A stretch of DNA of 23,244 nt from a virus. Below are positions 1 to 7,767 of the stretch, piece after piece. The notes below the pieces were generated by a model. It was given only the letters and a program-made list of their open reading frames with translations, was not told the DNA's origin and made no database searches. A program made the position numbers and the translations under genes. The stretch is from positions 1-23,244 of IMG/VR virus record IMGVR_UViG_3300025669_000198. One strand, 5' to 3'. Each line of letters begins with the position of its first letter. Positions within the stretch are counted from its first letter, which is position 1.

Positions 1-164
1 TTTTCAAACGCTGCGCCAATACTATATATTTTTTTTATCGCAAAAGCCGCCGCCATTATTCCGCCGGCTTTTTTAAGAGTTGCGCCCAACTTGCCAACAG
101 ACTTTTGAGCCTGACTTGTATCACCTTTATATTTAAATACTAGTTGTGCATCAGCCGTTGCCAT
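1..164 (-). CDS. Tail tape measure protein, N-terminal fragment (runs off window)
   Basis: The ATG at 164 opens a frame with no stop to the window edge, giving 54 codons. It is preceded by AAAGGGTGA, which overlaps the stop of the tail chaperone extension. The visible residues begin MATADAQLVFKYKGDTSQAQ, then a lysine/alanine-rich amphipathic stretch (KSVGKLGATLKKAGGIMAAA) and a hydrophobic alanine-rich segment. This is the usual start of siphophage tape measure proteins, which set tail length and occupy the tail lumen. Its position directly after the tail assembly chaperone pair is the standard siphophage order. Only about 5 to 10 percent of a typical tape measure protein would be in view, so the call rests on context plus N-terminal character. 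Confidence 0.75.
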   Translation of the reverse strand, partial: MATADAQLVFKYKGDTSQAQKSVGKLGATLKKAGGIMAAAFAIKKIYSIGAAFE

Positions 165-168
165 TTAA

Positions 169-804
169 TCACCCTTTCTTCTTTGCTAATCCTTTAAAGT
201 AACTGAACATTTTACCAAAAGAAACATTCAAATCCTGTACTCGCTGGTCTTCGTCTTTTCTAATCCGGTACATACGTTTCATTCTTTGCCTTGACGCTTC
301 CTGTACTGATTCCATTACTTTAGAAGCACTTTTGCCTTTCGGCGGCGTTTTATATGTCCTAAATTCTAGCATCTTTGACAAACTCCCCACCCCTTCAAGT
401 AACACACCGTGCAGCAGATTCAAAAAATCAATCCAGCTTATATCTGTTGTGTTTAAATCAATGCTTCTGTGGGCCTTGAACGTATCCCAGATAATCGAGT
501 AATCTTGTTTAAAGTCTATCCCCTCGCCCGATTCTTCTTCGCCTTCTGAATACACGGACTTGAACAGCCCGAATACCTTTTCTATAATCTTTTCTTTGTC
601 GCTGGCAGCTACGAACCTATTTATCGTTACAAGCTTTGCGAATATTATATCTATCGTATAATCGTTGACAACAATGTCATATATATTCTCAAAAGAAATG
701 TTTATTGCATATTCTGTGCCCGAGATACATATGGCTGATATTTCTTCAGCGTCTTGTTTTCGTTCATTGCAGAGAGGCTGCCCTCTATCCTCTGCGCTTG
801 AATA
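169..804 (-). CDS. Gp15-family tail chaperone extension (-1 frameshift product of the upstream gene)
   Basis: This frame is open from the slippery site at 804-810 to the TGA at 169-171, about 211 codons. Its C-terminal 128 residues match the Gp15 family pattern: an FKQDYSIIWDTFKAHRSIDL block, then ISWIDFLNLLHG, then a basic C-terminus. The N-terminal part (GTEYAINISFENIYDIVVND) overlaps the preceding chaperone gene. Between the slippery site and codon 553-555 there is no ATG, GTG or TTG in frame. The first start-like codon is a GTG at 555 that lies inside the conserved domain and has no ribosome binding site. Expression as a -1 fusion to the upstream protein (about 312 residues in total) therefore fits best, as with lambda gpG-T. 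Use of a rare start such as ATT cannot be excluded. Confidence 0.75.
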   Translation of the reverse strand, partial: YSSAEDRGQPLCNERKQDAEEISAICISGTEYAINISFENIYDIVVNDYTIDIIFAKLVTINRFVAASDKEKIIEKVFGLFKSVYSEGEEESGEGIDFKQDYSIIWDTFKAHRSIDLNTTDISWIDFLNLLHGVLLEGVGSLSKMLEFRTYKTPPKGKSASKVMESVQEASRQRMKRMYRIRKDEDQRVQDLNVSFGKMFSYFKGLAKKKG

Positions 805-1106
805 AAACCCATAATATGACCGCTTATGTTACCAACAATCATTTTATACTGGTAATCGTTCTTTGTATTCTTTTTCAAGTGTGCAATCTGCTCCATCGTC
901 ATCATCGCTGCGGCTATTTGGTCAGTGCCGTTCGTTTCCATAACTTCAGCAGCAGTTTTGTCCGACATATCAAATTTATCAAGCTGTCCTTCGCTTAGTT
1001 TAATCGCCATTTTATGTGTAATATCTTTGCCTTCTTTGTCCTTGACAATGTATTCAAATTCTCCGTTGAACGGAAACTCTTCTTCTTTATAAACTACATA
1101 AGCCAT
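702..1106 (-). CDS. Tail assembly chaperone (gpG-like)
   Basis: A 134-residue protein lies between the major tail protein and the Gp15/tape measure genes, the position of the tail assembly chaperone in siphophages. That protein coats the tape measure during tail polymerisation. The start is taken at the second Met (MAYVVYKEE), because the GAAGAGG upstream lies 7 bases from it but only 1 base from the first ATG at 1112. The protein is acidic in its first half. The zero frame ends with NMQ and TAA at 702. A GGGTTTT heptamer sits in the correct register about 34 codons before the stop, and the -1 frame stays open into the next gene. No enzymatic motif is present; the assignment rests on context and the frameshift signal. 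Confidence 0.75.
   Translation of the reverse strand: MAYVVYKEEEFPFNGEFEYIVKDKEGKDITHKMAIKLSEGQLDKFDMSDKTAAEVMETNGTDQIAAAMMTMEQIAHLKKNTKNDYQYKMIVGNISGHIMGFIQAQRIEGSLSAMNENKTLKKYQPYVSRAQNMQ
804..810 (-). promoter_or_regulatory. Programmed -1 frameshift slippery heptamer G GGT TTT
   Basis: On the minus strand the chaperone reads ATG GGT TTT ATT. The heptamer GGGTTTT fits the X XXY YYZ rule in the zero frame, so both tRNAs can re-pair after slipping back one base. The next -1 codon is TAT at 802-804, and this frame is open to 169. Tail chaperone genes commonly use such a site to make a minor longer product. Confidence 0.7.
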
Positions 1107-1164
1107 TTTCATACCTCTTCTTTATAGTGCAGGAGCAATCTGCCCCTGCACTATAGATTTTTTG

Positions 1165-1950
1165 TTAAGCCGCTGTCGTAAAGCTCCATACTGTCGTGAC
1201 CGCAATTCCTGCGAAATCATTACCCTGAAGGTCAGTGAATGCACCTTCAGTAATAAGAACGTAGTATTCCGTGTCCGCCGCAAGCGTTACGCTTCTGGTA
1301 ATCGTAACAACCGTATCCGCGATTGATACATCACTTAGCTGAACATTGACGGATTCTATCAAATCATCATCCGCTGTCTTGTAGACCTCAATGTTGCCGA
1401 TTCCCTTAAGAACGGTCTCGCTGAATGTCAGTATAAACGCCATATCAACGTTTTGACCAACCGCGTCATCCGCTGGAACATATGTGCTGATTGTCGGCGC
1501 GACTACTTCAACGTCCGCCACAACTACTTCTGCGCCATCGTATGGTTTCAGTGACCATGCCACTTCAATTACAGTAGGTGTTTCAAACGTTACGTTGTAT
1601 CCTGAAACTGTCGCTGCGAAAGTGACAACCTCCAAATTAAACGTATTCGTCAACCGCACCATGAGCACAGCATCCTCGTTTGTTTCCCAAATTGTAGCAA
1701 GTAACGCTTGCATACCAACGTTAGCTTTATCACCTTTTGTTGCCAACGTAAACTCCGGATCAACCGCCGTTTTCACACTGGACGATATCGCTGATTCCAA
1801 TACTTGGAATGTATCAACCACATCATTAAACGCCTCTGCCATGTTTATTACGATATCGGAAATGTCCGTATATGTCGGCGCCGCCAACGTTCCTCCTGTC
1901 TGGATTTCTAAGCTATATCCCAGACCTGTTACCCAATCTTTAAAAGCCAT
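1165..1950 (-). CDS. Major tail protein with C-terminal Ig-like (Big_5-type) domain
   Basis: A 261-residue protein preceded by AAAGGAGGAG with ATG at 1950. Residues 1 to about 147 (MAFKDWVTGLGYSLEIQTGG, ending near AWSLKPYDGAEVVV) look like a siphophage tail tube subunit, which polymerises into the tail tube. Residues from about 150 (APTISTYVPADDAVG) to the end (LQGNDF, VTTVWSFTTAA) match the bacterial Ig-like domain 5 pattern. This includes the FSETV strand and the VTLAADTEYYVLITEGAFTD signature. Such Ig domains are common surface decorations on tail tube proteins and may bind cell-surface glycans. It lies between the connector genes and the tail chaperone, as expected. Confidence 0.85.
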   Translation of the reverse strand: MAFKDWVTGLGYSLEIQTGGTLAAPTYTDISDIVINMAEAFNDVVDTFQVLESAISSSVKTAVDPEFTLATKGDKANVGMQALLATIWETNEDAVLMVRLTNTFNLEVVTFAATVSGYNVTFETPTVIEVAWSLKPYDGAEVVVADVEVVAPTISTYVPADDAVGQNVDMAFILTFSETVLKGIGNIEVYKTADDDLIESVNVQLSDVSIADTVVTITRSVTLAADTEYYVLITEGAFTDLQGNDFAGIAVTTVWSFTTAA

Positions 1951-1966
1951 GTTTTATTCTCCTCCT

Positions 1967-2356
1967 TTATCCGACGTTGCAAAGAACGTCTATATTGTGT
2001 ATATAGTTTCCTTGTTCATCCTGTCCTATATATTGTGTTGTTGGTTGCGTCCCAACAACTAACCTTTCTCCAGACGTGAATAAATGGTTTTGAATCACTC
2101 CCAATTCGTCTATAACGGTATCTACAAGCTGGTCTGTTTCGTTGCCAACATCATTTCCTCTAATAAGAACGCTGCATAAATACTCGCCAAAGAGTAATGT
2201 ACCCTTCAAGGAATATTGAGCGTCTTTTACTATAATTCTAACGCTCGCAACATTTTGTCCTTCCGTCGGCAATGAATTGTTTCTAACTTTCGTCAACTCG
2301 TCGATTGCTTCCAGCAAACCTATAATATACTGTTTCAGATTATCAAAAGTGTTCAT
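1967..2356 (-). CDS. Minor capsid / tail terminator-like protein (Minor_capsid_3-type)
   Basis: A 129-residue protein, ATG at 2356 with GAGGAGAAACGG upstream, whose ATG overlaps the stop of the preceding gene (ATGA). It is the last of four small genes between the beta-helix protein and the major tail protein. In A118-like phages this slot holds the minor capsid 3 / tail completion protein. The sequence starts MNTFDNLKQYIIGLLEAIDE and contains VRIIVKDAQYSLKGTLLFGEYLCSVLIRG, a beta-rich pattern compatible with a tail terminator fold. Family assignment comes mostly from order and length. Confidence 0.65.
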   Translation of the reverse strand: MNTFDNLKQYIIGLLEAIDELTKVRNNSLPTEGQNVASVRIIVKDAQYSLKGTLLFGEYLCSVLIRGNDVGNETDQLVDTVIDELGVIQNHLFTSGERLVVGTQPTTQYIGQDEQGNYIHNIDVLCNVG

Positions 2357-2709
2357 TTCCGTTTCTCCTCGCCTAGACTCTTCTTAGCTTGTTTTATCAT
2401 ATCTTCTCGATGTACTCGTTTTGTAACTTCCCACCATCGCGGCTGACCGCCCGAATGCTGGCTGTTTGGAGTGCCGCCCATGTAGTAGAGCTTTCTTACC
2501 TGCGGCGATTTCTGGATAACCAGCCCATGTTTAAAATCTAGCACCGGCGCGCCTTTATCGCCGTATGTCTGCCCTGTCAAATAATACGTATACGGCAAAC
2601 TCCATTTGTATAAATCCTCGGTTATAATCTCCATGCCTTTAAGCGCTCCCCTGTCAAGCACTCGCTGCATCCACATAGTAAGCTGCGCTTCGTTATGAAA
2701 AGTTTTCAT
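2353..2709 (-). CDS. Minor capsid protein (Minor_capsid_2-like, head-tail joining)
   Basis: A 118-residue protein whose ATG at 2709 overlaps the stop of the upstream gene by ATGA, so it is probably made by translational coupling. It has no strong ribosome binding site of its own. The pattern (helical start with MWMQRVLDRGALKGMEIITE, then PYTYYLTGQTYG, a VLDFKHGLVIQ strand and WWEVTKRVHREDMIKQAKK near the end) fits the HK97 gp10-like/minor capsid 2 proteins. These form part of the neck between head and tail. The basic C-terminus is typical. The function is inferred from family resemblance and position. Confidence 0.65.
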   Translation of the reverse strand: MKTFHNEAQLTMWMQRVLDRGALKGMEIITEDLYKWSLPYTYYLTGQTYGDKGAPVLDFKHGLVIQKSPQVRKLYYMGGTPNSQHSGGQPRWWEVTKRVHREDMIKQAKKSLGEEKRK

Positions 2710-3032
2710 TGTAACAGCACTTCTTGATGATGAGTTTCGAGCGTTTCTAAGTTCGCAGGAGCAACAACCTTTAATGTTTTTCCATTGACTGTCACTTTGT
2801 CCTCTGCGCCAAATATAATGCCGGTAGGAGAACTTGTGACATTGTCATAGACCAACAATGTTAACCCTTTCAAAATGTTCCCTTTATCATCCCGAATGAG
2901 TTTATAGTTTTCCTCGTATCTAACATACTTGACCGTAACCACCGCCGCCCAGCTATTTTCGCTTCCTGCATCACTGAACTTTTGATACGTTACAGACTGC
3001 GTTAGCCGTTGTCTTGGAATTGGTCTACTCAA
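2706..3032 (-). CDS. Minor capsid protein (Minor_capsid_1-like) with probable TTG start
   Basis: About 108 residues ending ...LETHHQEVLLQ. An AGGAGG at 3041-3046 lies only 2 bases from an ATG at 3036-3038 but 8 bases from a TTG at 3030-3032, so the TTG is the better start (LSRPIPRQRLTQSVTYQ). The frame overlaps the end of the connector gene. The protein contains FSDAGSENSWAAVVTVKYVRYEE and VNGKTLKVV, a beta-rich fold like the head-closure proteins of Gram-positive siphophages. It sits in the fixed order of connector, head closure, joining and terminator genes. The longer start at 3077 would lie inside the upstream gene and lacks a ribosome binding site. Confidence 0.65.
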   Translation of the reverse strand: MSRPIPRQRLTQSVTYQKFSDAGSENSWAAVVTVKYVRYEENYKLIRDDKGNILKGLTLLVYDNVTSSPTGIIFGAEDKVTVNGKTLKVVAPANLETLETHHQEVLLQ

Positions 3033-3462
3033 AATCATCGCCTCCTGTAAACGTATGATCCGACGGATACGTTGCATCTTTGAACCCGTTCTCGGTCAGA
3101 TTGCACGCTCTTAAATATTCCCGCGCTTTTTCAGATACGCTATCCACACTGCGCAAATCGCCTTTACCTCCTGAACTGCTGTACTTCCCAACAGAAAAGC
3201 CTTCGTTATAGTCCGCACTGGACATGTCTGCTGGATTGTATCCTAGCCCTTTGATGTAATCGACCTGCGCTGCTGTTGCGTACTCTAAGCATTCTACTTC
3301 GTCGTCCGTCATTTCGCTTTTGTAATTGGCGCGCTGGAATGTTATCTTATCCATCACGCGGCTCGCCACAGCAATCGCCGTGTCCAGCTCATCGTCATCT
3401 GTAATAGCATTAATGAACGGATACGCTCTATAAAAAGCCTTTGTAATATAATCGTCAAACAT
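3025..3462 (-). CDS. Head-tail connector protein (gp6-like adaptor)
   Basis: A 145-residue acidic protein with ATG at 3462, preceded by AGGAGGTGAAAAGGA, ending with TAG at 3025. The first 75 residues are predicted helical (MFDDYITKAFYRAYPFINAI through ECLEYATAAQVDYIKGLGY) and are followed by a glycine/serine segment (GKYSSSGGKG). This architecture is typical of the small alpha-helical adaptors (HK97 gp6/SPP1 gp15-like) that dock under the portal. It is the first of the four neck genes. Its use of a TAG stop in a tightly packed operon shows that TAG acts as a true stop in this genome. Confidence 0.75.
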   Translation of the reverse strand: MFDDYITKAFYRAYPFINAITDDDELDTAIAVASRVMDKITFQRANYKSEMTDDEVECLEYATAAQVDYIKGLGYNPADMSSADYNEGFSVGKYSSSGGKGDLRSVDSVSEKAREYLRACNLTENGFKDATYPSDHTFTGGDDFE

Positions 3463-3478
3463 TCCTTTTCACCTCCTA

Positions 3479-4411
3479 TTAGCTCGGTATTGCTGCCGTT
3501 ACTACTGGATACGGGCTCATAGTTCCACCGCTGCAAGAGAAATAGTTATCGGATGCCAAGTCTGCATTGTAATCAAGACACGATGCTAACTTACCATCTG
3601 TGAGCGTAAATCCTCTATTTCCGCTGAACATCAGGGTATCACTATCATCATCCATAATAAATCCTGTAACCGCAAACATATTTCTGAGAATCTTGCCAAC
3701 ATTCCCCGTACAAGTAAGTCCAGAGTTTACATTGATACCTTTTGCACCAGACTCAATGAAGTTATCTGTAATTTCCAGACCCTTCATAGACCCTGCACCC
3801 AGTTCGATAGCGTCTACGCTAAACAACCCCCTGAAGTTACAGCCGACAATTTTCAGCTTTTCAACTGCTGTTGCTACGATACCCTTGGTTGCCACTACTG
3901 CTGTATTACCATCGAAATTACAACCTCTGAATTCAAGCCCACTAGTCGTTGTTGGTACTGTAAAGATCGCTCCACCAGCTGCCAATGACTGAAATCCCAC
4001 ATTGAAAAATCTTGTTCCCATGTACGCACCAGCACCAATAACATGGTTACCGATAAATTCAGGGAACGGCTTGGCATCGTAACTACCAACCCCAATAACA
4101 TCACACTTGTTCGGCAATGTAATCAATGTTTCTTTTGATGCCTCATTGTTGTCACTTTTGATGAAGATCTGGTTCCTCGAAGCCCATCCTGAGGAACTCG
4201 CTGCGATATTAGCATTACTCGCTGCGAACGCTACCATTGCCGTTTTAAAGGCACTGCCCCAAGACAGACCGTCATTAGAATCGTTTCCTGCGTTCCCTTC
4301 TACAAAGTATCTCGTTCCCGAAGGAGCAAGGATATCTCCAAGAATACTATTCAGTCTTAATCCGTCAGCATATCCGTTTACATCTCGTGCTAAAATATTA
4401 TATGTATTCAT
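3479..4411 (-). CDS. Right-handed beta-helix (pectate-lyase-like) virion protein, putative head fiber or decoration
   Basis: A 310-residue protein, ATG at 4411 with GAAAGGTGAAATA upstream. After a 30-residue leader, the segment GTRYFVEGNAGNDSNDGLSW and AFKT is the standard opening of parallel beta-helix surface proteins of gut phages. It is followed by turns of the type LEFRGCNFDGNT, LKIVGCNFRGLF and LEITDNFIESGA, the repeating GCNF/DNF rungs of a beta helix. No transmembrane segment or enzymatic motif was recognised. It lies between the major capsid protein and the neck genes rather than with the tail fibers, which suggests a capsid-attached fiber or decoration. A truncated relative of its N-terminus is encoded at 13790-13990. 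Confidence 0.7.
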   Translation of the reverse strand: MNTYNILARDVNGYADGLRLNSILGDILAPSGTRYFVEGNAGNDSNDGLSWGSAFKTAMVAFAASNANIAASSSGWASRNQIFIKSDNNEASKETLITLPNKCDVIGVGSYDAKPFPEFIGNHVIGAGAYMGTRFFNVGFQSLAAGGAIFTVPTTTSGLEFRGCNFDGNTAVVATKGIVATAVEKLKIVGCNFRGLFSVDAIELGAGSMKGLEITDNFIESGAKGINVNSGLTCTGNVGKILRNMFAVTGFIMDDDSDTLMFSGNRGFTLTDGKLASCLDYNADLASDNYFSCSGGTMSPYPVVTAAIPS

Positions 4412-4617
4412 TATTTCACCTTTCCTTTCGTAGTTTGTTTCAAAGCAGAATCGCGTCCTTTTTCAAACGATGCTTTTTTTTCCGCGTCTATATCGACCTT
4501 TGCTTCTTTAACCTTAGGCATCTCTGATTCTGCGAGCACGTATCCCCGCCCCTTAAAGACGTTCTGGAATTTCTGTGTTGATACGTTTTTATAACATCCG
4601 TTTCTTTTTATTCGCAT
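4411..4617 (-). CDS. Small basic phage protein of unknown function
   Basis: The 68-residue frame starts at ATG 4617 (MRIKRNGCYKNVSTQKFQNV), 5 bases after AAGGGGG. A longer reading from 4716 would run inside the capsid gene and has no ribosome binding site. The C-terminal half is lysine/alanine/glutamate-rich and probably helical or disordered. Small genes with this kind of start directly after the major capsid gene are common in Firmicutes phages and are sometimes called Rho-termination-factor-like or head accessory proteins. Nothing here allows a firm function. Confidence 0.6.
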   Translation of the reverse strand: MRIKRNGCYKNVSTQKFQNVFKGRGYVLAESEMPKVKEAKVDIDAEKKASFEKGRDSALKQTTKGKVK

Positions 4618-4628
4618 AATATACCCCC

Positions 4629-5534
4629 TTAAGACGTGTGATAATGAGAATATAGACCGTCTGTCTTGTTCTCTAATACCCATGCATCGTGATACGCTCT
4701 GAAGTAATATTTCCATCCGTCCGAATCCTGGTTGACTTCCGGCGATATAATCTTCGTTACAGCGTGCTTCATTGTCTGCATGATCGAACTCGGATGCATC
4801 ATCAGGAAGTTGCCATCATAACCTGCCGCATCTTTAATATAGCCGCCCGCTTCTTGTCCTGGAGTTGAGCCGTCGTACTGCGTGATCGCAGTATAAAAAC
4901 GAGTCTTAGGCATTTTAACAAGGGTCATTCCATCGAACGTTCTGAAGCGTCTGTCGAAAGTGCCATCGTTGCCATCCCCAATACGTCTCTGAATTGTTGC
5001 CTCAGCTTTGAGCAAATTATATTTGGCATTTGCTATATAAAGCAATCTTCCTTCTTCAGGAACTTCGGCATCATCCATCACGCCTGTTGCTACATCGATT
5101 GCTGCAAGAATTAATGCGCCAGTTGACAAATCTGCTGATACTTTTGTTCCTGCACCGTCCTGATATGCTGCCATTCTATAAGCGTCAAACTCAGGCGTGG
5201 ATTTTGTTCTTACAAACTCGCCGGAAACTTTACCGAAAGCAAGGTTCGCTGATTCGATGTTGTCAACTGCGTCAATCGTAAAAGTGCGGCCCCTATCCTG
5301 CGAGAATGTATGTTCCTCCCAAGTCAATGTAACGTCGCCGCTTACATAACCTGTGTTTCTGTCATAGTCACCAAGCCCCTGCAACGCTATCTTTGCAATC
5401 TTGACTTTGTTAGCTTCAGACCCTGCTTGAATCATTGTTTTCCCGGCGTCAAGTATTGCTGTCTTGGAACTAAACTGATAAATTTCATCTAGCACCGCTA
5501 GATATTTTGTAATTAATGATATTGCGTTCGCCAT
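4629..5534 (-). CDS. Major capsid protein
   Basis: A 301-residue protein, ATG at 5534 with AAAGGAGAG upstream, directly after the scaffold gene. The sequence MANAISLITKYLAVLDEIYQ, the block DYDRNTGYVSGDVTLTWEEH, FSQDRGRTFTIDAVDNIE and the C-terminal WKYYFRAYHDAWVLENKTDG match the major capsid family common in Clostridia and Bacilli siphophages (HK97-type fold expected). Length is normal for the family. It forms the icosahedral shell. Gene order terminase, portal, minor capsid, scaffold, capsid supports the call. Confidence 0.9.
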   Translation of the reverse strand: MANAISLITKYLAVLDEIYQFSSKTAILDAGKTMIQAGSEANKVKIAKIALQGLGDYDRNTGYVSGDVTLTWEEHTFSQDRGRTFTIDAVDNIESANLAFGKVSGEFVRTKSTPEFDAYRMAAYQDGAGTKVSADLSTGALILAAIDVATGVMDDAEVPEEGRLLYIANAKYNLLKAEATIQRRIGDGNDGTFDRRFRTFDGMTLVKMPKTRFYTAITQYDGSTPGQEAGGYIKDAAGYDGNFLMMHPSSIMQTMKHAVTKIISPEVNQDSDGWKYYFRAYHDAWVLENKTDGLYSHYHTS

Positions 5535-5554
5535 TTTAATCTCTCCTTTTTAAT

Positions 5555-6193
5555 TTATTTTGGTTTTACTGGTGGTGCTCCGCCCCACATCGACTCAAGC
5601 ATTTCTTCGTCGTATGCAGTGCCAACCGGCGGAGGTGTACCTATCGGCGTTCCGATAGTTCTTCTCGGTTGTGTTTCTCCGTATTGAGGATTATCTTTCA
5701 TAAATTCTTTGAATGAATCCTCGAACTTTTCATCTTCTTTTAAGTTACCACCTACTTTTGTAACAACAAAATCTACAAACTCTGGATTGACATTTATATC
5801 TTTTGCCGTTCTCGCTGTATTGAGCCTTTCTAAATACGTTTTGCTGGACGTCAGCGTGCCAACGCTCCCTGTTAGCTCTTCTACTTTTCCAAGTAAATCT
5901 TTGTTGTCAGTTTCCAGCTTTGTTGCTTTTTTCTGCAAATCAGTTTCCGCTGATTTTGTGTTTTTGACAAAAGCTTCAAATGCCGTCTCGTCTTTGATTT
6001 CGACTTTTTTTAGAAACTCCTCAACGCCAGTTTTCTTTGCCGCTTCCATGTCAACTGCCTCCACAGCAGCTTTGACTTTCTTGTCGATGACAACGTCATT
6101 ATCTGCGTTGACATCGTTCGTTAAACTAGTGTAATCAATAACATCATCAGCTGTGTGCTTTTTCAATAATGCTTGTAAATCTGTCTTTTTCAT
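5555..6193 (-). CDS. Capsid scaffold protein (GP20/DUF4355-like)
   Basis: A 212-residue, highly charged protein preceded by GGAAAGG, ATG at 6193. Residues about 80-115 (TDLQKKATKLETDNKDLLGK and VEELTG) form a clear coiled coil. The C-terminus is proline/glycine-rich and disordered (TIGTPIGTPPPVGTAYDEEM). This composition and its place immediately before the major capsid gene are those of siphophage scaffolding proteins, which guide procapsid assembly and leave or are degraded. No protease motif was seen. Confidence 0.8.
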   Translation of the reverse strand: MKKTDLQALLKKHTADDVIDYTSLTNDVNADNDVVIDKKVKAAVEAVDMEAAKKTGVEEFLKKVEIKDETAFEAFVKNTKSAETDLQKKATKLETDNKDLLGKVEELTGSVGTLTSSKTYLERLNTARTAKDINVNPEFVDFVVTKVGGNLKEDEKFEDSFKEFMKDNPQYGETQPRRTIGTPIGTPPPVGTAYDEEMLESMWGGAPPVKPK

Positions 6194-6244
6194 GTTTGCC
6201 TTTCCGGTAGCTCCCGCCGCCCCTAGTTTTAAAGGTCTAGCAAC

Positions 6245-6631
6245 TTATATATTTTTAGATAAACCACGAAGCACTGATATAGGATTAACACCACAATGCC
6301 CCTGTTCTTCTACAACATTAACCAGCAATCTTAGCTGACCCATTCTTTTACCTATCTTCGCTCTTACAAGCACCGTGGTTGTTGACATTGCCTCGCTTGC
6401 GGCTGACGATTCTTGTAAATCGAATTTGATAATCTTTATAACCGAACATGTTTTCCGCATCCAATTAATTGCTTCTAGCTTATCTGACTTGGGCAGTTTC
6501 CAAGACTTCTGCGCATTCTTTAACATCATACTATAATCTTTGCGCTGCCATGCTGAAAAATAAGTGGATACCGCTTTTCTATGCTCTATAATATCTGCTG
6601 TTTTTACAATGTGCATTTTTTGTGCAATCAT
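6245..6631 (-). CDS. Putative NTF2-like small protein
   Basis: A 128-residue protein with AAAGGA about 11 bases before ATG 6631. Residues 16-45 (EHRKAVSTYFSAWQRKDYSM plus ML) look like the first helices of an NTF2/SnoaL-type cone fold, followed by predicted strands (VIKIIKFDLQESSAASEAMS and TTTVLVRAKI, then LRLLVNVVEEQGHCGVNPIS). No catalytic residues could be assigned. It lies between the minor capsid and scaffold genes, so a structural or morphogenesis role is possible. The fold call is a judgement from pattern only. Confidence 0.5.
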   Translation of the reverse strand: MIAQKMHIVKTADIIEHRKAVSTYFSAWQRKDYSMMLKNAQKSWKLPKSDKLEAINWMRKTCSVIKIIKFDLQESSAASEAMSTTTVLVRAKIGKRMGQLRLLVNVVEEQGHCGVNPISVLRGLSKNI

Positions 6632-7767
6632 TTTACATATATCCTTTCATTCGCATAATATCGTGTACCGTTTGTACTCTTAACAAAATCCCTGTTCTTG
6701 GCTTGCCATCTGCTTATCTTAGCTTGCGCCATCTGCACATCTTTCTTGGATGCCCCCGACTCCTCCAGCAGAGCTTTCTCGCGCTTCGCATTCCGGGTGT
6801 TCCGCTCATAATACCGTTGCTGCTGCCGTTCCTCGTACTGTTTGGTGTTCTCTTTGCGATTGATATCTTCGTGCTTTGTCGCCTGTGTTGAGAACCCCGG
6901 AACAAACGCCCACCTACTATGCCCGCAATTTATACCCAGTAATCCATCTGCCTCGCCATATGATGTGCTGCCCCATGCTCTCGGCTCTATCGTGTTTCCG
7001 TCCAAATCTTGTATAGGCGCGGCGTTGTCATTTAGCGAGTATATGTATCCCTGATCTTGCGCACACTTGGGTCTCGCGCCGCCGTATGCATCGACTTCAA
7101 CATAATTGACGCCGGATTCCGCATATCGTATATCTTGCGACTTGGTAACCGCGTTCTTGGCGTTTGCTTGTATCACCATCTTGGCATACGCTTCCGGGGA
7201 ATACCTGTTGCCGTTTTTTCCTATAAACGCGGTTAATCCTTCATCATTGAACGCCCTAACCGCTTGCGATAATGCCTTGTCTACCGTTGCCGTTCCTGAT
7301 ATAACCTGCGTTGACACATCGTTTATTATCTTTACGTACTGGCTGCCTGTGCTTTTCAGTATAGAGTTGTTCATTTTGTTAAACGTTGTCAATGTATCTT
7401 TTGCCGCCGCCCCTAGCACTTTCGTAACCGCGCTTTGCATAAGCGGAACTACCTCTTTTAACGCTCCCGCTTTTGATGCTAATGCCAGAATGCTTTCGTC
7501 TTTTATCAGCCCTTTTTTTACAACCGATTCAAATAACCCGCTTACCTCATTTTTGCTCAATCCACTATACTTCGATATCGTTATAATGTTTTGCTTTGTT
7601 AGCCCGCCCAGTTTCGCTAGTTGTAATGCTTTCCAATGTACAATGTTATCTACCATGATTGATTTATTCTTAGCAATATAATCCGCAACATGTACCATCA
7701 ACTCAGTTTCCATGTTGATGTAATTGTCTATTATAGGCTGGCTTAGCTTTTCAATAAAAGCGTTCAT
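6628..7767 (-). CDS. Minor capsid protein (Phage_min_cap2-like, SPP1 gp7-type)
   Basis: A 379-residue protein starting at ATG 7767, overlapping the stop of the zinc-protein gene (TAATGA). The N-terminal two thirds are helical. The conserved part follows: AYAKMVIQANAKNAVTKSQD, YVEVDAYGGARPKCAQDQGY, then SYGEADGLLGINCGHSRWAF. This is characteristic of the minor capsid protein that follows the portal in A118/SPP1-like phages and is injected or sits inside the head near the portal. The C-terminal 80 residues are basic and coiled (KQYEERQQQRYYERNTRNAK), as usual in this family. Confidence 0.85.
   Translation of the reverse strand: MNAFIEKLSQPIIDNYINMETELMVHVADYIAKNKSIMVDNIVHWKALQLAKLGGLTKQNIITISKYSGLSKNEVSGLFESVVKKGLIKDESILALASKAGALKEVVPLMQSAVTKVLGAAAKDTLTTFNKMNNSILKSTGSQYVKIINDVSTQVISGTATVDKALSQAVRAFNDEGLTAFIGKNGNRYSPEAYAKMVIQANAKNAVTKSQDIRYAESGVNYVEVDAYGGARPKCAQDQGYIYSLNDNAAPIQDLDGNTIEPRAWGSTSYGEADGLLGINCGHSRWAFVPGFSTQATKHEDINRKENTKQYEERQQQRYYERNTRNAKREKALLEESGASKKDVQMAQAKISRWQAKNRDFVKSTNGTRYYANERIYVK

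Noticed and set aside
4618-4716. Longer reading of the small gene at 4411 from ATG 4716
   Set aside because: The extra codons overlap the end of the capsid gene and lack a ribosome binding site, whereas ATG 4617 has AAGGGGG at the correct distance.
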